Source: Rotaria socialis
Taxonomy: Eukaryota > Rotifera > Eurotatoria > Philodinida > Philodinidae
Assembly: GCA_905331475.1 (NCBI GenBank)
Contig: CAJNYU010004323.1
Coordinates: 56,148-120,147 of the forward strand
Length of the DNA stretch: 64,000 bases
Direction: 5' to 3'
This document shows, one piece after another, positions 1 to 11,279 of the stretch (positions within the stretch are counted from its first letter, which is position 1; every line of letters starts with the position of its first letter). The notes beneath the pieces are model-generated. The model was not told the DNA's origin. It worked only from the letters and a program-made list of their open reading frames with translations, and ran no database searches. A program made the position numbers and the translations under genes.

Positions 1-3000
1 CACTTTCGAAATAAAACAGAACCATTGTATACAATTTTCATTAGCAGACTATATCTAACCATATCTGTATCGATTGCTAGAAGTAAGTTTACTGAAAGAA
101 CCAATACCATTCTTTTGCCTCACTATCATTAAAGACATCTGAAGTAACTCGAATATAACACTCTTTAAAGTCGCTCACTTTTAGACTCAAGTTATTGTTC
201 AAGTTAAATTTCAAAGTAAACTTATGAAAATAAAAAATCATACCAATAGATAACCGATGAATCATCAACTTCTTTTTCTGTGATATATTCATCCAAATCA
301 TTTCGAATTCTTGTCCATAAAATACCCGGTATACGTCGAATAGGTGGTATATAATGTTCAAAAACACTTATCAGAACGTCATCATCGAGTGAAAGTACAT
401 CTTCGAGTTCATTTTGACTGATACCATTTCGACATGCTGTCATATAACAAATCGCACGTTGAAATAAAATAGCATTGTGAATGACTTTCAGACGATTGAA
501 TAGATAACGAATGCAATCATCAACAGTCTTTAATCTTTTCAATTCAACATCAATAGAATCATATGAATGCCAAGTCGAAATAATATCGAACATAAGTTTC
601 ATATATAAAGGTAAAATTGCCGTTTGTTCTTTCATTAAATCACGAATAAACGAACGTTGTTCATCGCTCAATGAACGTTTTTTCATTGCGAGCCAATCAT
701 TGTAAACTAGATCTACTGTTGATGCTTCAAATGCGGGCACATGTATAAGTATATCTTCTGTATCTTGAGGTGAAGTTGGATTGTAATTCATAATGCTTTT
801 CAAATTTAGTAAAATATTGCCATGATCGGGTAATGTTGATACGATGCATTTGACATTGTGTGGATATAATCCAGGCAACCATTGACAATCGTAAGCATCT
901 GTCTCAAGCTGATCGATTGAATCGAGTAAAATAATGAGATATTCATCGTCTGGTATACGTATAAGTAGATCATTTGCCAACTGATGGCGTAGTTGTTGGA
1001 CATCAGGATAGATTTGCATCGATAGATTGTACAATTTGCAGATATGATGCGATATAGAGAGGATAGTTTTGTAGACTGTTGACGATGATGGTGTCGTTCT
1101 AATTAGAAGAGAAGAAAAGATTTGAATATAGTAAAATAAAAATCTCAGATCGTTTTAAACCTGCTATTAGAAAATTCGATAGATAATTTTATCTGGTTTA
1201 CGGATATTTTTTTTTGACTGAGACCTTTTAGTGCTACAACATGTCAATAAAATATGAATTGTTTAGAGTTTTATCGAATAGGAGATTTCCTTCGCGGATC
1301 ACTGAGTAGTGCTCGTAGTCAAATCATCACTTCCAAATGTTTTATGGTATTTTTTGATTACTGAAAAATGCACGATTAGATTTTTTTCTCGTCTAACTGA
1401 TTTCACATAAATTTTAGAAAACTTACCCAAGAAAACGTAGAATGACGGATACAGATCGATCAGACCACCATTTCAATGCCTAGAATGTTTAACACATAAT
1501 AAATAGTAAAATGAATTTAATTACAGATCGTTTTATCTACAGACCTCTGTTGCCGCTTTAGCGATGACACTTGTTTTACCACAACCCGATGCTCCATATA
1601 CAGCACATGGTCGATTTTCGTTATCATTCTTGATATGTTTTTCAAGCTGATGGAAGTAAAATGACTCGTTTTTTTTTCGAAAAAAACAAATTCATAAAAT
1701 ATAATTTACTTTATTGAGAACATCAGTTCGACCATGAAATTTCGCCACATAAGTTTTACATTGTATGGCATGTTCCAAGATTTCATGGTGTAATGGATCG
1801 GAAACTATCATAATGCGTGATTTAACACAAGAGTCGATCTGTTGTATTATTGCATTGTAAAAATCTTCATTAAATTTAGCTATATACTCGGCATGATCAT
1901 GCCGATTAATACCTTTTGGTGTCCAATGTACCTTATATGAGAATATATTATTCGATTGCAATGCATTTGGAATACGTGTATATTTTAAACGCGTGAGTAG
2001 CTGTTCAGCTTCTTGATCAATAATAGGTTCATCATCATTCGAAGAATTTACATCGATAAATTTTGATGCTTTACTATCCGATAAATGACTCTGAATATCT
2101 TCAATTTCACGTAAAAAACATAATGTACGCTGATTAACATTCGATGCTGATAGAATTCCATTGACTATTTCTTTTTCTGTAACTAGAAAAACAAATTCCT
2201 TATGTAAAACAAATGTTTAGCGTAGAAAATAATAATTACCTGATATGAAGAAGTCATCATAGTCGCCTGCACTAATTTGACCTTGTTCCAAAGATTTAGT
2301 TGCTGCCTGTCGTAAACATGTTCGAATACGATCATTGATTTTTGTCCATTCTTTCGAAGCTTGTTTTCTCTCATGTGAATCCTGAAACAAAGAATATTAT
2401 CTTCAGTATCTATCTTCAACTTACAAATCGTTCATACATTTGACTTGATATTTGGTAATAGTGTAGAAGTCGGACGAAGTACATAAGCAGCTGGTACACA
2501 ATTCGTATCTTTTTGATACCATTGAGAGAGTAACTCAGCATCATCGTTGAGATAAGGATCTGAACTAACAATCTGATGTAATTGTTCAAATAGTGATGCA
2601 TGAATAGTGGCCGGCGTTGGTCGCGAGCCATAACGATGACTTAATAGGACCTATGGAAATTTTTGAAAACAAGCTAAACTATAACAAGTCATATATTACA
2701 AGATTAAACCAACCACAAAATTAGTAGCGACCGAATACTTTTGACACATTTTTATTTCATTGAGACAAGTTTCAACTTCGCCGTGATTATCAGCTGATTC
2801 GCTTTGAATGCCCCATCGCATATCCGAATACTTCAATGAGTAGTTAAAAATGTATTCAATAAAAATATAGATTGTTTCTACTAACTTGAAATTCGAGACC
2901 GTATTTTTCACGACAATAAGTTTTCAATTTAGGAAAAACAGTATCGATCAATGAGTCTCGTTCAGCGAGTGTATCTAAATAAAATAGCACAGGTTTTCTA

Positions 3001-3137
3001 TTGAAAACAGTAGTTTAAGTATCTAATATCTAACCCGAAAACGTCGAACTAACAAAGACACGAACGACCTTCGATCGAACTTCGGGCAGTTCTTGACATC
3101 GCCCACGTAAAACATCCACATGATAGGAAGGTTCCAT
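1..3137 (-). CDS. NACHT/NWD-type P-loop NTPase, 3' part beyond window
   Basis: Multi-exon minus-strand gene, cut by the left edge. The start ATG at 3137-3135 opens MEPSYHVDVL; exon 1 (3137-3035) ends in VRVFVSSTFS and joins exon 2 (2974-2886) as DTLAERDSLIDTVFPKLK, then exon 3 (2830-2714) with DMRWGI. This is the N-terminal signature of NWD1/NWD2-like proteins. The next exon (about 2655-2440) has SHRYGSRPTPATI and YVLRPTS, also typical. A Walker A, GASGCGKTS, lies near 1570-1600 and a Walker B-like LIILLDSIDQL near 910-940. Exons continue to about 100, where a GTAAAC donor near 100 leads out of the window. Family members are signalling STAND ATPases, usually with C-terminal WD40 repeats; those would lie outside. 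Introns are about 50-90 bp. Family assignment is strong; which NWD paralogue is not resolved. Confidence 0.85.
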
Positions 3138-4131
3138 GTTTGATAGCAATAATAATGTATTGTGTAGCAATTATTTTGAAATAACAAACTAGTTAAATAT
3201 GCTTGCCAAGTCAAACTGTAAACATTGACATTTTACTGGTGTTCACCTTGGAGAAGCCTCAACAACGACGAACGATTCACATTACAAGAGAATTATTCGA
3301 CGGGAACGAGCGAACGCTTCTCTGATGTCGACACACGCTCGCAGAATATAAATTTAAGAACGCGAAAAGATTATTTGGCAAATAAAAATGCTCATGTGCA
3401 CACAATACACCAACTGATTTTACATAGCGACTAATTGAAAAAAAAAACATTGCAAAATGAGACACATTAACTCGGCGTTGCACATGTAAACAATGAAATT
3501 GCATGAGGCGTCTATCAGTTAAATGCATTAAACTATTGTTGAATGCTCAGGGACGATTTTCTTTTCTTAATCAAAATTCTGAAACAAATAATTCATTTTC
3601 ATGATATCAGTTTTTACATTAGTATTAATGCCATTCTTACGCTTAGCTTTTGATTGTTCAACGATTTTAAATAAATCAAACCAATGCAGATATTCATCAA
3701 TGAAACTGTTTTCTTCTTTTTTTCATTCGGTTTTTGTCATTAGATAAATAATTTATGAAGTTATCACTCTTTGCAATCTATTCTTTCCTTGATTATCGAT
3801 TGGAGGAGTCGTATAGTACAATGGCATTACAGTTTATTTCCTTCCTTCATATCATTTGCACCAAAAGCACACATTTATAGATATAACCAGAACGATGTTT
3901 ACGATACAGTAGAAAGAACAGACAGTGAAAGACTAAACATCATGTAGGGATAGTTAATTCAACCAAGCAATGAGAGTCGATTATGGCTAATGAGGGACCC
4001 AACCGGAATGTCACAGTATGATTGCACCTATTTATAATCATGAGTACGTGTGTGCTAGAATTTATGTTTGGTAAAGTAGCTTCAAGGATAAGTAGCCTCC
4101 ATAGTTTACGATGAGCGAGGGGGGGGGGGGC

Positions 4132-4197
<66 letters not shown>

Positions 4198-6900
4198 CCC
4201 CCCCCCCCCCCCCCCCAATCCTGCCGCTCAAACTTTTTTCCGTTATACCTTTCTCCCTGGAAATTTTCTTTGCGACTTTGTAGACGATTTTAATTTATTT
4301 GTTGACTGAATAAAGCCTACCAAAAGCAGTCATCTAGTTTCTCCTTTATACCAATTTATTTTCTCTTTTATATGGATCTATTTTCACTTTAGGTTCAAAC
4401 CACTTTCGCTTTTATATTAATTTATATTCTCTTACATATCAATTTATTTTCTTTTTTAAGTTCGAACTATTTTTTACGTTAATCTATTTTCATTTAGATG
4501 ATATTGTTCAAAACTTTTTCACGCATCCAGGAAGAGCAAAAGCTCGCAATATCGATATATACATTCAAAACAATTACGACGATAGCGATGATGAGTGATA
4601 GGCAAAGCATAAAATAATTTTTCCAAGAACATTAACTTTGAAATTAGAAGCTATGAACGTAAAAAGTTACGACTAGAAAAAAAAATTTTTTCCCGTTAAT
4701 CTCTTTTTTCACATATTTATTTACAAGAAAGCAGCAAAAAAAAATTTTCTTAATTGAATAAGAAAGCCTTACAAATTCTAGCTAATAATATCTTTTTTAC
4801 GAAAAAAAAATAATGCAAAACTGTTTCTCTCTCGTTTTGGGAGACTTTCTCTTTCAAATCTTCCACCCGCTAACCAAAAACAAACGAAAACTATGGTAGC
4901 CTCTAGTCTTGCGAGAGAAAATAAGAAATATGATAGATCTTTGTATAAATTGTTCTATTTTTTCTCGTCCAACAGATTCTCAATATACATAGTGATGTGT
5001 GGTCTATATAGTCATCGCTCTTTTTCCTTCCTCTTCATTAGTTTTGTCGTTTCTTCATTTGACAAGATGAAGAACATAGGCATAAACTCTCGTCCTTCAG
5101 AATCTTACCTTGTGAACACCATCAGAAGAACGCAAAAACGGAACTATACTATAGAGTAATTACTTATCGTCGTCGCATTTCTCTTATCTCAAACTGGTAC
5201 AATTCTTGGATGCTTGTGTTTATCCGTTATATTCGTCTTTTTTTTTGGTAATCCTGCTGAGTGCCTTATAAAGAATGAGAGCGAATCTCTCTCTGAAAAA
5301 TTGTGCTCGTATCTATAATATGCTTGTCGAAACTGTATGAAAGTTTAAATCGACAATCTTCACTATAAATTAGAAAATATAATAACACAATCACGCAGTA
5401 TTTTATCTCTTTCTGTTACTTTAGCTAATATTCCTAAAAGAAAACAGCTTTTCGCAATTAAATAGAATCATATATGGACTAATTAAAGTGCCTGTAATCG
5501 ATTACAATATTGTCCCATCAATTATTTTTATTCTCCTACCATTCATCGATCAGTCGCTGACATAAAAGACGTATCTATCTACTTTTTTTTATTTACATCA
5601 CTTTTCCATTATTAAAAATACTTGTTACACGACCCTGATAGTTTCGCTTTTAACATGCTCTAGATTGCGACAATTACGTAGAGATTCATGCTTACCGTCT
5701 TAACGCTCCGTTAAATCTATTAAAAAAGCGCTGTCAATTCTATCATTGATTACTACAATTTTTTACGCTCGATACTATTTATCAAAGAACAGTCAAAATA
5801 GTTTGATGATGGCATCCCTTGTTTTTGTGTACTCAAAAAAAAAGTGAGTACACTATAGAATTGGTCAGTGTCCGTCCGTCCGTCTACACGATAACTCCTG
5901 AAAGGCTGAGTTATCGAAAAAATTGTCATTATTGACCAGACCATCCCTGAGGGGGGGGTACAGTGATTTTTTCAAAAAAAAAATTTTTTCTCAGTATTAT
6001 TCACAACATATATATAAATCGACTCAGTTTTTTGCAGCAACACCTAACTATCGGATGCAAATCCGATGTTTCCGTATTTATTTTACAATACGAATGATGT
6101 CGTATATCAGTGCATAAGTTTTAGTTTTCGACGTAAATCACATTTTTATGATTAGATTTAGGTTAAGTTCTAATATTGATCAATTCGCCTTCTCTCTGTA
6201 GAAAATACTTTTTCCTTTTTCTAAATGTTGTAGCCATGCCAAAGAATGTTTTCTTGCTGTTGCACTTCCTGTTTATTCATGCAGCCTTGGATACCTGCAG
6301 CAGTATTCATGAGTGCGTGAATTATTTGCGCATCGCTGCTTCATTTAATTGTAGAAACAACAGTGAAGTAGAAAAATCAATTTATGAAAGGTGGCATTTG
6401 TTTTTAATCAAAGTACAGTTTTAGAGGTATTCTGTGATTTTGAATAAGCACAAAACAATAAAAATTAAGTTTCGTGTATTTGTCAAATGCTTCAGCTGAA
6501 GATTGCTGCTAAAATCGAAATTATTTTTCGCGATTGGATTTAGCCAAACTTCAGCTAAACGCTAACAAAATGTATCTATAACATTCAACATGACTATTTA
6601 AATTAGATAATATTTAATCCATTTTCAATATATATCTTTATCTTATGAATAAGATATTTTCTTATAAGACCATTGCTATTTATCTCTCTCGTCATACAGC
6701 AATAAGCAGAAGATGCTTCAAGCATGATTCAAAAGTAGGAAGGTATCAAAACTCTCCTTTTTGACTCGTTGTAGACTTTTGCTTATCGTTTATTTTTTCC
6801 GAAGTTAATGATTGTGAGACCTGTTTGACTTTCCTGGACAAAATCTAGTCTAGTATTGACTATATTAACTGATTCATATTAAAAGTCTTATGGGTTTCAA
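3138..6900. other. Gene-poor AT-rich stretch
   Basis: No convincing coding exon is visible. The short open frames here are low-complexity or read through homopolymers. It contains the G/C homopolymer block at 4119-4216 and a short hairpin (CGATAACTC at 5889-5897 against GAGTTATCG at 5908-5916) beside a triplicated GTCC run near 5872-5882, which looks like a decayed repeat. Confidence 0.5.
4119..4216. repeat. G12 / C64 / C19 homopolymer block
   Basis: Twelve G (4119-4130), the dinucleotide CA, 64 C (4133-4196), one G, then 19 C (4198-4216). The G run could pair with the C runs to give a hairpin, or the C-rich strand could form a four-stranded structure. The exact length is unlikely to be reliable in assembled reads. 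Confidence 0.9.
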
Positions 6901-6908
6901 ATGGTTGG

Positions 6909-7634
6909 CCGTAGAAAGGCCGAAAGGAAAAATACCGAAAGAAAAACACCGAAAGAAAAATATCGAAAGGGAAAAATGTCGAATGGATAAATGTCGAAGA
7001 GAAAAATGTCGAAAAGGAAAAATGTCGAAAGAAAAATATCGAAAAGGAAAAATGTCGAAAACAGAAAAGATAAAAAAAGCGACGTCTACTAAATGAAGGT
7101 TCTAATAGTTTGTTGTTCATTGTTGTTGATCTGATTATTCCATTGGTTTGACAATGATAACCCTTGATACTATTGATAAGTAATATCTTATGAAAACTAG
7201 CTAAAATAGGCGTAAAATAGTATACAACGATTAAAATTTTATCATGATGACTACAGCTTGCTCATTTTTATCTGGTGAGAATCATCCGCCAACTCCAGTT
7301 ATTTCATTTATTCAGTCGTAAAAAGGAAAACCTTTCCTTGTATCAGATAAATATATTTTCAAACTGAATACAACAGCAACAACTAGTAAATATTGGATAT
7401 GTGTATTTTTCTTTATAACTCTTATTTATCTATGATCTATGCTATGATGCTATTATGATTTCAAGAATAAAAACATCTTAGTGCAAATTTTCGATATTTT
7501 TCCCTTTCGATATTTTTTCTTTCGATATTTTTCCTTCGACATTTTTCTTTCGACATTTTTCCTTTCGTCATTTTCGATATTTTTCCTTTCGATATTTTTC
7601 CCTTTCGACATTTTTCCTTTCGGTCTTTCTACGG
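6909..7634. mobile_element. Foldback element with short-unit tandem arms
   Basis: The left arm (about 6909-7075) repeats a 15-17 bp unit of the type GAAAAATGTCGAAAG about ten times. The right arm (about 7485-7634) is the reverse complement of the same pattern and ends in CTTTCTACGG, which matches the left terminus CCGTAGAAAG. About 410 bp of non-repetitive AT-rich sequence lies between the arms. The layout is that of a foldback or MITE-like non-autonomous DNA transposon. No transposase is visible. Confidence 0.6.
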
Positions 7635-8222
7635 CACACCTTTCAAATGATCATCGATTCTTTGAAGCGAATTTTGTTCGTTAATCCATAACGATTTAGA
7701 TTCAGCTACCAATATTTTAATTCATAGATAAATTTGCACGTGGAAGCCAGCCTAAAATGTGAAATACAATCATGTAATATGTTGCCGTGAGTGTAAGAAA
7801 AAGATTAATTGAATTTTCATAGGAAAATAGAACCGAACCTATTGCACAGAAGACTAACGCGATTTCGTTTCATTTATCACTTTTATAACGTATTTCAAAT
7901 GAATTCGCCTATCAAAGGCGGGGCTTTGCCAAGAGAAAATTTTCCTGAAATGGCATCAATGTACTAGTTTTAGAATTATGATTTTTTTTTTAATTTCGCT
8001 CTATTTATTCGTGACATCCTATCTTTTTTTATGACTTTTAGTACAGTTTTTTCGGACGCCTACGAGAGAGAAAGATAACGATGACATATGGAGAACAGAA
8101 TACGAAGAACAGAAAACAAACAAACTAGAGAGGCAGTGATGACGAATCCACGTGTATTGAATTGTTTTTTCTTTCTTGACTATTCTTCCATTATCGAGTA
8201 TTGTTGAAATCAAAACACCGTG

Positions 8223-8292
8223 CCAGGGAAAGGAATCGAACCTTCTGCTATCTGACTAAATCAGATACATAGAATCACTACACCATCCCTGG
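8223..8292 (-). tRNA. tRNA-like sequence, anticodon loop reading UUA; probably a pseudogene or SINE head
   Basis: On the minus strand a 7-bp acceptor stem (CCAGGGA with TCCCTGG), an A-box-like TGGTGTAGTGA, a 5-bp anticodon stem (ATCTG/CAGAT) closing the 7-base loop ATTTAGT, and a B-box GGTTCGATTCC are seen. A TTTT Pol III stop lies about 8 bases downstream (8212-8215). With T33 in place the anticodon is UUA, which would read the stop codon UAA. The D stem pairs poorly, the D loop has GA where GG is expected, and acceptor and T stems compete for one base, so a decayed or SINE-type tRNA copy is more likely than a working gene. Confidence 0.35.
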
Positions 8293-8564
8293 GTAGAATT
8301 ATGATATACTGAACATGAAGGATTTGTTGAACTTTTCAAAACTTGTTAATCATGAAAAATGACTTTTATTCTGAAAAAAATACAATTCATACGATTGATT
8401 CGAACTGCTACCTTATAGTCTAGTTTTCACATCAAAATTGCTATTTCGTTTACTTGAGTAATGATTACACGATACTCGTTTATATTTCTTCTAGATAGGT
8501 AGAGGTACAATGTTTATTTTTAAAAATAGGCGAATATACACTCAAGCAATAGCAAATTAATACT

Positions 8565-8770
8565 TTGAGTCATCCTATCAGTCGTTTGTTACAGCAATTA
8601 CAACCGCATTGGGAACATGTGGGTTGCTTGCACGCCAAAACCAGAGGCATTGATTCGTCGTTACTTGACGAAATCGATTTAAGGCAACCACGAATAAGGT
8701 GTGGGTGTGGGTGCGACTGTGAGTCTCGATATTTGATTTCCCTATACTCACACCCACACCCTTCTCCTTT
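8565..8770 (+). other. GC-richer coding-like fragment capped by inverted TGTGGG-type repeats
   Basis: The segment 8565-8700 is clearly richer in G+C than its surroundings and reads as a non-repetitive peptide (SRLLQQLQPHWEHVGC). It runs into GTGTGGGTGTGGGTG (8699-8713), with the opposite strand motif CACACCCACACCC at 8749-8762. I do not recognise the peptide. TGTGGG is, from memory, the bdelloid telomeric repeat, so the block could be an interstitial scar, but only two to three units are present. Confidence 0.3.
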
Positions 8771-10859
8771 TCGATATTATTGATGCTAATTTAAGAAAAT
8801 AAAACTACAGATAGTTTGCTATAGGACATCCAGCTGTTTCTAAGTCATTATTTGCTCATTGTTTGTGAAACAAAGAAAGTCACATTCTAACATATATTCT
8901 GAATGTAGTTGAGAAATGTATTGTCGCATTACCAGTGGAAAGTCGACAATAAAACAGAAATATAAATCATAAAAGCTGTCCAAATTCTGATGGAAAATGG
9001 ACAAGAAAACTCCCAGCAAAAAAAAAGGTTGCCGTAATTCCATAAGAATTTTATCAATTGTGGAAATTAGTCATGATGTAAGAAAAAACATGTGCCTTTT
9101 TAGAGTGTCATCTACAATCTTCAGGGTCAAACTCTGAAAAACAGATAGACGATGCCTATCCACATTGATTCGTTGGATGCGCAATTATCCAACTAGATTA
9201 TTTAATGTTTTCCATCGTTTTGCTACAAGAAACAACAATCAATTTTTTCTCACTCGTTGAAGAATCTGAATAGTAATTTCGTGTTTCTCAAAAACAAGGT
9301 CAACGAATACCATGAATGTTGAAGAAACTATTATGCAAGCTGTAATTCTTGATCAATATCCTATGTTGTTTCACTGTGAATCACTTTATAATGTTGAATG
9401 AATTTCATCGATACTATAGATGAAAGAAAGGGAAATTACTGGAAGGCTTTTGTCTATTATTAAAATCACTTTGACACCATTGCAATAGCAGTAGCTACTA
9501 TGCATTCTCTTGTTCAGTATAAAAACATTCGTCTGGCTTCTTCGTCTAATTATTGAAGCGTTGCAAGGATTTTTATAGTTAATTGAAATTCCAATTTTCT
9601 TCCAAACAACTCATTTTACTGAAGGAAGACATTTTTTAACAATGATCATGACGATGTTGAACATAAATAACGAGAAAAAAAAACTATCGCAAACTATTCT
9701 CACACAGAAACACAAATCTTTCATTTTTATTAGAAGATAATTTCAGTCCATGTATTCACCACAATCTTATCTACGAAAGAACTTCGTAACAGAATACATC
9801 CATCGGTTTCATGTCAACGGCAAATTCAAGTTTCTTAAAGCAACCGCTCGGACACAGTGAGACTCTCGCAAACTTCGATTATTGAGACTGTCATGCATTT
9901 GTAATTAACAAAAAGAGTGCTATTAGAATATTTCTTCAAATAAAATTCTCAGAATACAAGCGTAAGTTTCATTTTCAGTTAGAAACCATCCAAAGAAAAA
10001 GCATAGGTTAAATTAATGCGAGAAGAAAATCGATTTTATCACCCAGTAATGAAAGTTGATTCGAAGAATATTATTTTCTTGACTTTGAAAAATAAGTGCG
10101 ATTCGACATGAGCCCGTACAATAAGGCACCAGAAGCACATTTCTATGTTTAAACACGGACAATGTAAAAAAATTTCGCATGCTTGTTTTGGTGATAGCGG
10201 AATGTTTTCAGCCCTAATGGTTCTGCATAGACGTTTATCAGCGTCTCAAACGCAATAACTATAAATGATTCTCTCTAAAAAGAAACAGTGAAAATGATGT
10301 ATCATTCTTGTTTAAATAAATTTGTTTCTTACGCATCTATTGAAACGTCTACTGATCACTGTTGTTTCTTTTCCTTCTTTGTTCAAACATTTCTATTACT
10401 CATACCCAAAAAGTATGTTTCACTGGATACGCCTATGACCTTTATACTAATTCTATTTTATTGGCTTAATGCTTGTTCATATTCGTTTAATATTATTGCT
10501 TCTATTTTTGTTTATAAATTAATTGCCAATACTAATGTATTTCACATTGAGAAAATGTGATTCTTTTTCTCTTTGGTATCGAAATACATTGACATAAAAT
10601 CAATCGTATGCAACGCTCCTCTATTCTAATCAAGAACACGCCCAAAATTGCATTTTTCTTTTATGAATATTTACGAAAAATTATACTCTAATTTATAGTC
10701 CATCAGTGGTAATTACGTTTTCTTTTCTTACTGAGTGTCTTGGTCTTCTCTCGTTCTACATCGACAAATATTTGTTTCTCATAACTACTGTTCGAATATT
10801 AAAAACAATCTCTATCTCATTATCCTTCATATCAGTGACTAGAGAAGTTTGTTGAAGCA

Positions 10860-11279
10860 ATGTCGGAGCTTCAATCGACAGGTGAACTTCGTATAGCAGA
10901 TCTTAATCCTAACATGGCTTATCTAAATTTTCAGCAAAATTCTCCACAGATTTTGAATTTGGCCAATACGGAAATTGCTAAATCATGGGAAAAGGTGCAG
11001 ATCAACTGGAACTATCCAGTCGATGATATGACATTAATTATTGAAACACCATTTACACAAAAACGACAGCCCTATGCAATTTCGATTGATAATGAAAGTC
11101 TCAAGAGAGGCACGTCACATGTTTCTCGCATCATCGACGACGAAGAAATCGAACTTAATAAGGATGGTTGCCGCAAAGTTATAAACTGCGACTCCAATTA
11201 TCAGATCGTTCTCAAACTGTATGCCACGCCAGCTGCCGCTTACCTTGCTCTCATAAAATACCATGTTATTAAAAAATAA
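10860..11279 (+). CDS. Hypothetical single-exon protein, 139 aa
   Basis: Uninterrupted frame from ATG 10860 to TAA 11279. Its composition is protein-like (mixed hydrophilic, no low complexity, less AT-biased than the flanks), which distinguishes it from chance frames nearby. The start MSELQSTGELR is preceded by AAGCA and by an in-frame-stop-rich leader, so this ATG is the natural choice. It has no signal peptide, membrane segment or motif I recognise; the C-terminus (YATPAAAYLALIKYHVIKK) may form an amphipathic helix. There are no introns, in contrast with most genes in the window. It could be a lineage-specific gene or an acquired one; no function is proposed. Confidence 0.55.
   Translation: MSELQSTGELRIADLNPNMAYLNFQQNSPQILNLANTEIAKSWEKVQINWNYPVDDMTLIIETPFTQKRQPYAISIDNESLKRGTSHVSRIIDDEEIELNKDGCRKVINCDSNYQIVLKLYATPAAAYLALIKYHVIKK

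Larger units (their letters stand above)
7635..10859. other. Intergenic, apart from the tRNA-like and GC-richer fragments
   Basis: AT-rich sequence with scattered homopolymers. Apart from the tRNA-like sequence and the GC-richer fragment, nothing supports a gene. Confidence 0.5.

Noticed and set aside
3940..4293. Poly-glycine and poly-proline open frames on both strands
   Set aside because: They only read through the G/C homopolymer block and do not encode a plausible protein.
6890..7120. Lysine-rich plus frame and phenylalanine-rich minus frame
   Set aside because: Products of the tandem units of the foldback element.
6905..7634. CRISPR-like array
   Set aside because: Units are head-to-tail without spacers of constant length, appear inverted on the other side, and the genome is eukaryotic.
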